39,414 nt of DNA from Neobacillus mesonae. Its GTDB lineage: Bacteria; Bacillota; Bacilli; Bacillales; Cytobacillaceae. Shown one piece after another: positions 33,645-39,414 of this stretch. Under the pieces are notes generated by a model. The model worked only from the letters and a program-made list of their open reading frames with translations, had not been told where the DNA came from and made no database searches. The DNA lies in contig NZ_JAMBNQ010000043.1 of assembly GCF_023715155.1 (NCBI RefSeq), positions 1-39,414 on the forward strand, in the 5' to 3' direction. Both the position numbers and the translations under genes were made by a program. Position 1 is the stretch's first letter, and every line of letters starts with the position of its first letter.

Positions 33645-34120
33645 AAACCACCCCACCTTATTAAAATCGTCTTTACTAAAGCAATAACAAATGCAGAAAA
33701 AACACCAAATAATATGACCGACCCAGCTAATTTAAACATATTGCCTCCGACACCTAATACAAACCCTTCGGTTCGATGTTCAATAGCAGCTGAAATAACA
33801 GCATTACCAAATCCGGTAACTGGAACTGCCGAACCAGCTCCTCCAAATTGAGCAATTCGATCATAAACCCCAAATCCTGTAAGAAGCATAGCAATAAAAA
33901 TTAATGTACCCACAGTTGGATTTCCAGCCGTTTGGTCTGTGAAATTAAAATAGTAAATGTATAAGTCTTGAATAACCTGGCCAATAAGACAAATCAGACC
34001 ACCTGTTAAAAAGGCCTTTATACAATTTTTAAAAACGGGTCTTTTGATCTCTCGATTTTTTTGCAATTTTTGATATTCTTGTTGCACTGGGGTTAGTTGT
34101 TTCTTTTGATTATTTGACAT
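33641..34120 (-). CDS. spoVAC: SpoVAC-type stage V sporulation protein
   Basis: A 159-residue membrane protein of the SpoVAC family. In B. subtilis SpoVAC forms a mechanosensitive channel for dipicolinate. A charged cytoplasmic N-terminus (KQLTPVQQEYQKLQKNREIK) is followed by membrane segments FLTGGLICLIGQVIQDLYIY, LIFIAMLLTGFGVYDRIAQF, GAGSAVPVTGFGNAVISAAI and SVILFGVFSAFVIALVKTIL. The GAGSAVPVTGFGNA motif is the family hallmark, shared with SpoVAEb. The ATG at 34120 has an AAAGGG site. It lies 17 bases after the lipoprotein gene and overlaps spoVAD. Confidence 0.93.
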   Translation of the reverse strand: MSNNQKKQLTPVQQEYQKLQKNREIKRPVFKNCIKAFLTGGLICLIGQVIQDLYIYYFNFTDQTAGNPTVGTLIFIAMLLTGFGVYDRIAQFGGAGSAVPVTGFGNAVISAAIEHRTEGFVLGVGGNMFKLAGSVILFGVFSAFVIALVKTILIRWGGL

Positions 34121-34137
34121 AGCTTGACCCTTTCTCT

Positions 34138-34611
34138 TTACGTTTGCTCTTTCATTAGATTTTTAATTTTATTAAAATCATTTTTTAAGCTCTTCTTATC
34201 TGTGTTGCCTTTTTGAAGTTTTTGTTCTAATTGTTCCAATTCCCAAAACATTTTTTTATCTGTTGAAACAATTATTTCATGGTTTGGGTACATTTTTTCC
34301 AAGTCGGACTTTACTGACTTTTCAATTTTCTTTAATCGAAAGCGATCAAAATTATCAACTTTTATTGCTGCAAAAAGCTCTTTTTCTGTATTCACAGCCT
34401 TTACATCTGAAATTTCTTCTTTGGCAATAATTTTTTCTTTAGCCCTATTGGCAACTGATTGATCGATGGGTTTAGTCGTATGTACCAGTGAGACACCTAA
34501 ATCATTGTTATCCTTCTCTAATTGATTTTGATTATTGTTACATCCTGTTCCAAACCCAATCACGGCTAAAATGGAAAGAAAAATTTTCATTTTGGTTTTT
34601 TTATCTTTCAT
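34138..34611 (-). CDS. YhcN/YlaJ-type sporulation lipoprotein
   Basis: A 157-residue protein with a lipoprotein signal peptide (MKIFLSILAVIGFGTGC; lipobox Cys about residue 24 from the ATG at 34611). The mature part (SVANRAKEKIIAKEEISDVK, VNTEKELFAAIKVDNFDRF) resembles the YhcN/YlaJ domain of spore inner-membrane lipoproteins. The ATG at 34611 is preferred, with CGGAGATGG upstream; the longer frame starts inside the preceding terminator. A YhcN/YlaJ-type lipoprotein is the standard second gene of spoVA2mob-type operons. It precedes spoVAC by 17 bases. Confidence 0.82.
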   Translation of the reverse strand: MKDKKTKMKIFLSILAVIGFGTGCNNNQNQLEKDNNDLGVSLVHTTKPIDQSVANRAKEKIIAKEEISDVKAVNTEKELFAAIKVDNFDRFRLKKIEKSVKSDLEKMYPNHEIIVSTDKKMFWELEQLEQKLQKGNTDKKSLKNDFNKIKNLMKEQT

Positions 34612-34648
34612 GAAACCATCTCCGTTTTTCCCATTATTTAAGGCGCGT

Positions 34649-34681
34649 AAAAAAGGTTGGCCTCCCAACCAACCTTTTTTT
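34649..34681 (-). terminator. Terminator/attenuator inside the spoVA-type operon
   Basis: AAAAGGTTGG (34651-34660) pairs with CCAACCTTTT (34669-34678), with A- and T-runs on both sides. It lies between the first DUF1657 gene and the lipoprotein gene, so most transcripts could end here, giving more DUF1657 than SpoVA product. Confidence 0.8.
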
Positions 34682-34689
34682 CTTACTCA

Positions 34690-34896
34690 TTATTGTTGTT
34701 TGTATTGAGGTTCTTCTTGTTCGATTTGTTGAATTCGTGGTTCTAGGGTGTCAATAACAGATTGGGTTTGTTTAGCAGCATCTTGGTAAAGCTGCTTTGC
34801 CTGTTGATTATCTGTACCTAGAGCAAATGTTTCGAAACTTGCTTGTGCACTTTTTAATCCTGCTAATGTCTGTTTTACTTGAGTAATCACTGTCAT
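34690..34896 (-). CDS. DUF1657 protein, first gene of the spoVA-type operon
   Basis: A 68-residue helical protein: MTVITQVKQTLAGLKSAQAS, then ALGTDNQQAKQLYQDAAKQT and RIQQIEQEEPQYKQQ. A strong AAGGAGG site lies 8 bases upstream of the ATG at 34896. It is the presumed promoter-proximal gene of the operon and is followed by a terminator hairpin. Two 3' fragments of close relatives lie at 6577-6690 and 30113-30247. Function is unknown; expression in the forespore is inferred from the operon. Confidence 0.88.
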   Translation of the reverse strand: MTVITQVKQTLAGLKSAQASFETFALGTDNQQAKQLYQDAAKQTQSVIDTLEPRIQQIEQEEPQYKQQ

Positions 34897-34989
34897 GATG
34901 AAATCCTCCTTGAATTTTTTTACCTTTTTAGATTGTCAAATCAGAATTTTCTTCTTTGGCAAATTCTTTTCGGGAATATAGACCTAAAA

Positions 34990-35127
34990 TTACTTTTGGC
35001 GAATAGCACGATTTTTTCTGTAGTAACCTCGTTTCCAGATCCCCATCAGTTCTTCTATTTGGTGACGATTATAGGATTGCGATGAATCATCTTTTTGGGT
35101 AATGTGTCTCATCTCAAATTTTTTCAC
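34990..35127 (-). CDS. Candidate 45-residue basic protein upstream of the spoVA-type operon
   Basis: GTG at 35127 follows AAAGGGAAC and opens KKFEMRHITQKDDSSQSYNR, then HQIEELMGIWKRGYYRKNRA and IRQK to a TAA. It is basic, with a helical centre and no Cys or membrane segment. It lies 93 bases upstream of the first DUF1657 gene in the same direction, so it may be the true first gene of the operon or a leader peptide. Spacing between ribosome site and start is short. The family is not recognised. Confidence 0.35.
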   Translation of the reverse strand: MKKFEMRHITQKDDSSQSYNRHQIEELMGIWKRGYYRKNRAIRQK

Positions 35128-35429
35128 CGTTCCCTTTAGTGAACATCATTAAACATAGATGTTGCCTCTGCTTTGCTTTAATTTGGTTAGTAATCAATTT
35201 GATTTGCCATGCCATTCCTCCTGTTTATGATTTAGTACAAAAGTATTATTCTTCGAATAAAATGTTTTATTCTCAATTCTAAAAATTTTCCTATCCCCGC
35301 TATCAACCTCAGTATTTATTTATAATTCATTATAGGTATACAACGTTTTAATTTCCTTCTGCCTTCATAGTTCTTTTTTACCGTGTATCTCTTTCATTTT
35401 AAATTAGGGATATTAACCCAAGAATAAAA

Positions 35430-35448
35430 ATAGGTAAATGCATATTCT
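35430..35448 (+). promoter_or_regulatory. Conserved block before the first Phe/Tyr-rich gene
   Basis: ATAGGTAAATGCATATTCT, 30 bases before the ATG at 35478, is matched at 16 of 19 positions by ATAGGTAAACGCGTACTCT at 38977-38995, 31 bases before the related gene at 39026. It is probably a shared promoter element: CATATTC/CGTACTC could be the -10 of a sporulation sigma factor. The rest of 35128-35477 shows no gene. Confidence 0.5.
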
Positions 35449-35477
35449 GGATTAAAAATGAAATGAAGGTGCTTTTC

Positions 35478-35764
35478 ATGAATCCAGAACCGCAATATGA
35501 TTACAATTTATCTCAGGAAAATAATCAGGTTGAAAATTTAGACCAAAGGATTTGGGGTATAAGGCCATTTTTCTTTAGACCCATTTTTAGACCGTTCCCT
35601 TTTAGACCTTTTTTTGGGGGCCATATTGGGCTAACCCTTTTCTAGGCGGTTTATTAGGAGGTTTATTAGGTGGCTTATTAACGGGGTTGATATTACGACC
35701 ATATGGATTTTGGTATGCTTATCCTTATTATTATTATCCGTATTATCCGTATATTCTTTTTTAG
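35478..35764 (+). pseudogene. Phe/Pro/Arg- and Gly/Tyr-rich protein, frameshifted
   Basis: ATG 35478 follows AAGGTG. A polar N-terminus (NPEPQYDYNLSQENNQVENL) leads into an F-P-R-rich stretch (IRPFFFRPIFRPFPFRPFFG). One base is missing in the G-run near 35615. The next frame continues NPFLGGLLGGLLGGLLTGLI, then LRPYGFWYAYPYYYYPYYPY before TAG. The Gly-Leu zipper could insert in or lie on a membrane; the Tyr-rich tail could cross-link, as in spore coat proteins. The gene at 39026 has the same plan. The function is unknown. Confidence 0.65.
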
Positions 35765-35827
35765 CATCACGAACAAATGTTCGGTTTATCTTTCCATTAA
35801 AGAGATTATTACACTTAATAAACAAGA

Positions 35828-35863
35828 AAATGGGACCTCATTGAGAAGTCCCATTTTTTTTTT
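35828..35863 (+). terminator. Terminator after the Phe/Tyr-rich gene
   Basis: AAATGGGAC (35828-35836) pairs with GTCCCATTT (about 35848-35856), followed by at least seven more T residues. Confidence 0.85.
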
Positions 35864-35964
35864 GGGGAAAAATGATCCAATATAGGTAAAAAATTTTAAT
35901 GAATACTACCAGTTAGAATAAACAAAGAATAAACGAGAAAATCACAATGGAAAGGGCGGTAAAA

Positions 35965-36222
35965 ATGAATCTTAAGTGGTTAAGACTATTACCAACAGTT
36001 TTTCTTTCTATCTTCCTGTTATTGGGGTGTAATAATAGAGATGAGGATAATAATCCACCTCCACCTGAAGTGGATGTAAATCCAGGGACAGAAGAACCAA
36101 TTGAAGATCCTCAAGACGCAGCAGATCCAGATAATATTGATGAAAATAACGTAAACACTGATAAAGAAGAACCAATTGAAGATCCTAAAGATGTAAATGA
36201 CCCAGATAATAAAGATGAATAA
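35965..36222 (+). CDS. Small acidic lipoprotein with internal repeat
   Basis: An 85-residue lipoprotein: ATG 35965 after GGGCGG, signal peptide NLKWLRLLPTVFLSIFLLLG with lipobox Cys (LLLGC). The mature part is extremely acidic and built from two similar units (EEPIEDPQDAADPDNIDE and EEPIEDPKDVNDPDNKDE) after a Pro-rich linker. It should be anchored to the outer face of the membrane, exposing a negatively charged, probably unstructured and possibly Ca-binding tail. That role is inferred only from composition. Monocistronic with its own terminator. Confidence 0.78.
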   Translation: MNLKWLRLLPTVFLSIFLLLGCNNRDEDNNPPPPEVDVNPGTEEPIEDPQDAADPDNIDENNVNTDKEEPIEDPKDVNDPDNKDE

Positions 36223-36226
36223 AATT

Positions 36227-36257
36227 AAACACCGTTTGTTCCGCAAACGGTGTTTTT
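36227..36257 (+). terminator. Terminator of the acidic lipoprotein gene
   Basis: AAACACCGTTTG (36227-36238) pairs perfectly with CAAACGGTGTTT (36244-36255), followed by TT. Confidence 0.9.
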
Positions 36258-36531
36258 CTATGTATCAAGGCTCGAGGCAAAAGTCGATAGAGTGTGGAAG
36301 GCAATACCTGGGTAATCTCCTCCAATAATCTAAGAATCATTAAGTCTCGTCCAAACTGTTCTGTAAGAGTAATGCTAATTCGATTGTTTTAAAAAACTCA
36401 CCCAATTTCTTAATTTAATTGAAGGAAAATAATCCCATCCAAAGTATATTCCTCAAGTTATTGGGAAATTTAGTAAAGAATGTGAGCACTGCGCGCAGCG
36501 TTTTAATTTTTTAAGAAAGAGAGGAAATTTA

Positions 36532-36954
36532 TTGTTAAAGCTGAAAGAATTATATTCAGACCTTCAAAACCAAACTGAAAAAGCAATAAAAGAAATAGAA
36601 AATTCTGATCACCCGATTGCGATTTTACTTCAAACTATTTTGAAAGAGCAACTGGAAATGATTAAAAAGCTAATGCAAGAGCTTTCAAATGATGGGGCTG
36701 AACTAAAGAACATGACAGAATTTCTGACAATTATTTATCATGATAATGAAATAGCCAATCCTACATTCCGAGCATGGAAAAGAGCGGTTGAATGGATGAG
36801 TCTTCCATACCTGGAATCAGTGAGAAATTTGGAGCCTTTATTCCAGAAGATTAAAACCAACCTTGAACACTCAGCTGCCGAATTGGAAAGGATTTATGGG
36901 GCTAAGCAAACGAAGTATATCATCCCTTCTTTTTACATATCTGCCCTTCGCTAA
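36532..36954 (+). CDS. Unknown 140-residue helical protein, copy B
   Basis: Nearly identical to the protein at 19101-19523 (two residue differences: FQKIKT for FQEIKT, and a final Arg for His). It has the same TTG start and AGAGAGG site, and the same 200-base leader before it. Here it is followed by only a 20-codon stub of the molybdoenzyme gene, so if it serves that enzyme it must act with the copy A product. The very low divergence means a recent duplication or gene conversion. The family is not recognised. Confidence 0.7.
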   Translation: MLKLKELYSDLQNQTEKAIKEIENSDHPIAILLQTILKEQLEMIKKLMQELSNDGAELKNMTEFLTIIYHDNEIANPTFRAWKRAVEWMSLPYLESVRNLEPLFQKIKTNLEHSAAELERIYGAKQTKYIIPSFYISALR

Positions 36955-37001
36955 CAGCAACATCTTTTTTTCTCACAACTAATATCCAAGGAGGAAGTTC
37001 A

Positions 37002-37061
37002 ATGTCCTGGGAAACTGAAAGAACCGATATAAATGTGTACAGCCAGGGAGATATTGATAAG
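37002..37061 (+). pseudogene. 5' stub of the molybdopterin oxidoreductase gene
   Basis: The first 20 codons (SWETERTDINVYSQGDIDK after the start Met), with the AAGGAGGA ribosome site, match copy A at 19571-19630. The next base already belongs to sequence that lies downstream of the gene in copy A, so some 2.4 kb are deleted. Confidence 0.88.
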
Positions 37062-37110
37062 ATTTTTCCCTTTTTATTTCTTCCCGGGGTTCTGATATAA
37101 ATTTTCAAAA

Positions 37111-37141
37111 AAGCCCTCAGATTTGAATTGTCTGAGGGCTT
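37111..37141 (-). terminator. Terminator of cls copy B
   Basis: AAGCCCTCAGA (37111-37121) pairs with TCTGAGGGCTT (37131-37141). On the minus strand it is followed by TTTT. It lies 45 bases after the cls stop. Confidence 0.88.
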
Positions 37142-37185
37142 ATGGAATGTATTATTATGGTTATCTACAAAATAAAAGTTAATAG

Positions 37186-38691
37186 CTACAACAGCGGAAA
37201 AAGAAGGCGGGCCCCTTGCTGCATTAACCGCTGTAAAGGAGAGCGTTGCAATAAATCCTCCATTCGCAATGAGACAGAATCAATAAGATCCTGCTCAAAT
37301 TGTTCAGTAAGGTCTTTTGCCACGTCTTTACTGTAAAAAAATTCACTCACTTCGTAATTCAAGCGAAAACTTCTCATATCATAGTTCGCTGCTCCTACTT
37401 CTGCTACTTCCCCATCAATAACCATCGACTTCGCGTGAAGCATTCCTTTGTTATATAGGAAGATATGAACCCCTGCTTCCAACAACTCTCCGTAATAAGT
37501 AAAGCTTGCACGTTCAACGATTTTTTGAGCCGGTTGACGAGGAACCAGCAATCTTACACGTACTCCACGTTCCACTGCCGTCTTAAGTCCCATAATAATA
37601 TCTTGGTCTGGTACAAAGTAGGGTGTGGTAATATCAATGGTCTTTGTGGCTTGTGTTACCCCTATAAAGTAAGCCTGTCTAATAAAGGGCGTAGGAATAC
37701 CAGGATTGCCTTCCACTGTCTGTACATAGGCTTGGTGCATTTTCTCAATGTCCGGAACTTTATTCGCGTTTGTTTCTTCAATAGTTCCGAGCTCTGTGCT
37801 CCATTTTGTCATCTTGGTAAATGGTGTTGCTAAGCTGGGTGAAGGAATAGTTGAGGAATCATCTATTCCTGTTTTTGTTATCATTCTAGATTTTGTCCTT
37901 TTTTGTTCCGGAGAAGCTATATTCCAATGGTCGTCGAAGATATTTTTCAAATCAGCTGAAGCTTCACCCACTATTCTTACATGAGTGTCGCGCCAGTACC
38001 CAAAATTTGGATTTAACCCAATATATTCATCCCCAATATTAATCCCACCGGTAAAAGCTTCCTTACCGTCGATTAGGACAATCTTACAATGATCCCGGTT
38101 ATTCAAAGTTGAAAATATCCAAGGGGGACGTAACGGGAAAATCGTCCGACATTCAATTCCTGCATCCATCATCCGAAAAATCTGAGATTTGGATAATTTC
38201 CTGCTTCCCCAACCATCTCTTATAAACCGGATATGCACACCGTCCAATGACCGTTCAATAAGTAAGTCTGTAATACGCCTTCCAATTTGGTCGTCTCTAA
38301 ATATGTAATATTCCAGGTCAATCGTCTTTTTGGCGTTCTGTACAGATTCCATCAGTTTTTCATAAGTTATAATCCCATTTATAAGCACCTGTACTTGACC
38401 AGACCTAAAACCACCCACGGTCAAGTGTTTCAACGCTTGTGCAATCACCTGAGCTGAGCTTCCAAAGGAATCAGGCAGCGTGTCTGATTCGTCAAAAGTA
38501 GAAGTCGGCTTTTTATGGCGATTCATACGGATCGGATTTGATGTAATCAAATAGAGCCCAAAACCAATCACAGGAAAAATAAAACTAATGACTATCCAAT
38601 TTAAAGCCACTGCTGGTCGCCGTACCTCGCGAATCGCCATAATGATCATAAAAACAGTGTTTAATAAATAAAGCCCAAAAATCCATCCCAA
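37186..38691 (-). CDS. cls: Cardiolipin synthase, copy B, intact
   Basis: A 501-residue phospholipase-D-type cardiolipin synthase. The start is TTG at 38691 with AAGGAGG 8 bases upstream. Two N-terminal membrane segments (WIFGLYLLNTVFMIIMAI and VISFIFPVIGFGLYLI) anchor it. The HKD motifs are HCKIVLID and HAKSMVID, each followed by the usual Gly-rich/Asn segments (GKEAFTGGINIGDEY and GEVAEVGAANYDMRSF). The C-terminus RLMQQGARLLFPLL is the normal family ending, unlike copy A. The region between the motifs (about residues 250-310) is the most diverged from copy A. Cardiolipin synthase genes have been reported on spoVA2mob-carrying transposons, and a role in spore or cell membrane composition is inferred. 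Confidence 0.92.
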   Translation of the reverse strand: MGWIFGLYLLNTVFMIIMAIREVRRPAVALNWIVISFIFPVIGFGLYLITSNPIRMNRHKKPTSTFDESDTLPDSFGSSAQVIAQALKHLTVGGFRSGQVQVLINGIITYEKLMESVQNAKKTIDLEYYIFRDDQIGRRITDLLIERSLDGVHIRFIRDGWGSRKLSKSQIFRMMDAGIECRTIFPLRPPWIFSTLNNRDHCKIVLIDGKEAFTGGINIGDEYIGLNPNFGYWRDTHVRIVGEASADLKNIFDDHWNIASPEQKRTKSRMITKTGIDDSSTIPSPSLATPFTKMTKWSTELGTIEETNANKVPDIEKMHQAYVQTVEGNPGIPTPFIRQAYFIGVTQATKTIDITTPYFVPDQDIIMGLKTAVERGVRVRLLVPRQPAQKIVERASFTYYGELLEAGVHIFLYNKGMLHAKSMVIDGEVAEVGAANYDMRSFRLNYEVSEFFYSKDVAKDLTEQFEQDLIDSVSLRMEDLLQRSPLQRLMQQGARLLFPLL

Positions 38692-39025
38692 AAAAAGAAC
38701 CTCCTTTTACCCTTTAAAATGTACAAACAGTAGAGCGTTTATAAGTACCTTTTATAATTTTTAAACATTATAAGGTACCTATATTACCTTGTTTTTCTAT
38801 CTAAGGTTGCCCAAAATGATAATTTTAATAAATATCAATATACTTCATCTTTTCTAAACTGCTACATTAGCCACAAAAAAAGTGCTTAAGAGCAGTTCTT
38901 TATTTAATTAAATCCAGGCTTAGCAATACTGGTTGGGAATTTGTTCTTAAACAATGATAAAAGCACGAGAGATGGGATAGGTAAACGCGTACTCTTTATA
39001 GCAAAAAGAAATGAGGACTGTTTTT
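38692..39025. other. Intergenic stretch with a conserved promoter-like block
   Basis: Holds the ribosome site and promoter region of cls copy B on the left and, at 38977-38995, the block ATAGGTAAACGCGTACTCT shared with 35430-35448. No gene is seen. Confidence 0.45.
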
Positions 39026-39414
39026 ATGAATACAGAAGTACAGGTTATGCCACAGCAAGCTGATATAACAAATAAAGAGGAACGAATTATAAGGAGACCG
39101 TTTTTTGTAAGACCATTTTTTGGGCGACCTCCTTTTTTCTTGCGACCTCCATTATTTTGGAGACCCTATTTTGGAAACCCCTTTCTAGCAGGATTACTCG
39201 GTGGAGTATTAGGCGGTTTATTGGTCAGTACATTAGTTGGACCTTATAGATATGTTTACTGGTATCCATATTCTCGATACCCCTATTACCCACTAGCGTT
39301 GCACGCCATTAAAATATTCCCATATTTTCAAAAAATAGTATTTACACACAATAAAAAAACTCCTATTGTAGAAGTTGTTGACCTTGTTTTGTTCCCTTTA
39401 ACAAACAAGTCTTC
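39026..39414 (+). CDS. Phe/Pro/Arg- and Gly/Tyr-rich protein, open at window end
   Basis: ATG 39026 after a GAGGA site. It has the same plan as 35478: a polar start (NTEVQVMPQQADITNKEERI), an F-R-P stretch (RPFFVRPFFGRPPFFLRPPL), a Gly-Leu segment (NPFLAGLLGGVLGGLLVSTL) and a Tyr-rich end (GPYRYVYWYPYSRYPYYP). The related gene stops soon after the Tyr-rich part. Here the frame stays open for another 40 codons to the window edge, so the stop may have been lost or shifted. A membrane- or coat-associated spore protein is a guess from composition. Confidence 0.6.
   Translation, partial: MNTEVQVMPQQADITNKEERIIRRPFFVRPFFGRPPFFLRPPLFWRPYFGNPFLAGLLGGVLGGLLVSTLVGPYRYVYWYPYSRYPYYPLALHAIKIFPYFQKIVFTHNKKTPIVEVVDLVLFPLTNKS

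Larger units (their letters stand above)
36348..38760. repeat. Segmental duplication, copy B, internally deleted
   Basis: This stretch repeats 18921-24530 in the same gene order but lacks most of the molybdoenzyme gene and the whole CBO0543-like gene. The left join is after codon 20 of the molybdoenzyme (37061), next to sequence matching about 22046. The second join is in AAAAAAGCCCTC, a string that in copy A occurs at about 22095 and again at about 22906. The left third is almost identical to copy A, whereas the cls part is clearly more diverged. Confidence 0.88.

Noticed and set aside
34897..34990. Sigma-G promoter of the spoVA-type operon
   Set aside because: Forespore expression is expected, yet I could not find a TGAATA/CATACTA pair with 17-18 base spacing in this stretch.
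1..39414. CRISPR arrays, rRNA genes and riboswitches
   Set aside because: I saw no regularly spaced repeat series, no rRNA signature stretches and no T-box or other riboswitch pattern I could defend.

Overview
The window is low-GC DNA from an endospore-forming member of the Bacillaceae. The taxonomic call rests on the gene content: cwlJ, sleL/yaaH, CotF-type coat genes, a SpoVAC-SpoVAD-SpoVAEb operon, DUF1657, DUF3231, CBO0543 and lmo0937 families. AAGGAGG-type ribosome binding sites and frequent GTG/TTG starts agree with this. It is an accessory island rather than core chromosome. It is full of defective mobile elements, repeated small gene families and broken genes, and has only a few clearly intact operons.

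Layout. 1-4.5 kb: two truncated transposases meeting tail to tail, defective IS3-family copies 1 and 2, a frameshifted membrane-protein gene and an intact cwlJ. 4.8-6.7 kb: a short YitT-family gene, a two-CXXC micro-protein gene and a DUF1657 tail fragment. 6.8-8.2 kb: remains of a Tn3-family transposon (broken resolvase, two pieces of transposase on opposite strands). 8.3-10.8 kb: spore coat genes (one with a nonsense codon, one intact) and a frameshifted sleL. 11.2-13.4 kb: IS3 copy 3, a gene it truncated, an anti-sigma-factor remnant and a frameshifted ribbon-helix-helix gene. 13.8-14.6 kb: a 56% glutamine protein followed directly by a tRNA-Gln(UUG) gene. 15.1-18.8 kb: an unknown 280-residue protein, a DUF3231 gene, a group II intron reverse-transcriptase fragment and an integrase fragment. 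18.9-25.6 kb: a 140-residue unknown, a molybdopterin oxidoreductase with a C-terminal LysM domain, CBO0543 genes, a cardiolipin synthase and an lmo0937 micro-protein. 26-31 kb: more two-CXXC, YitT and DUF1657 copies, an IS91-type transposase with a coupled zinc-ribbon gene, and an ArsR-type regulator. 31.2-34.9 kb: a complete seven-gene operon on the minus strand. 35.4-39.4 kb: two Phe/Pro/Tyr/Gly-rich protein genes, a lipoprotein, and a second, internally deleted copy of the 140-residue-protein/molybdoenzyme/cardiolipin-synthase segment.

The centrepiece is the minus-strand operon DUF1657 - YhcN/YlaJ-like lipoprotein - spoVAC - spoVAD - spoVAEb - DUF1657 - DUF421/DUF1657 fusion. This gene order matches the mobile spoVA2mob operon that has been linked to high wet-heat resistance and slowed germination of Bacillus spores and is carried on Tn1546-like (Tn3-family) transposons. 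Tn3-family remnants and cardiolipin synthase genes lie in the same window, which fits an old transposon-borne import that has since been rearranged. The inferred joint role is assembly of an altered spore inner membrane and dipicolinate channel. CwlJ and SleL would act on cortex, the CotF-type proteins on the coat, and cardiolipin synthase on the membrane.

Many genes are broken by single-base changes, often in homopolymer runs. Some of these could be sequencing errors. The nonsense codons, IS deletions and gene fragments show that real decay is also extensive.
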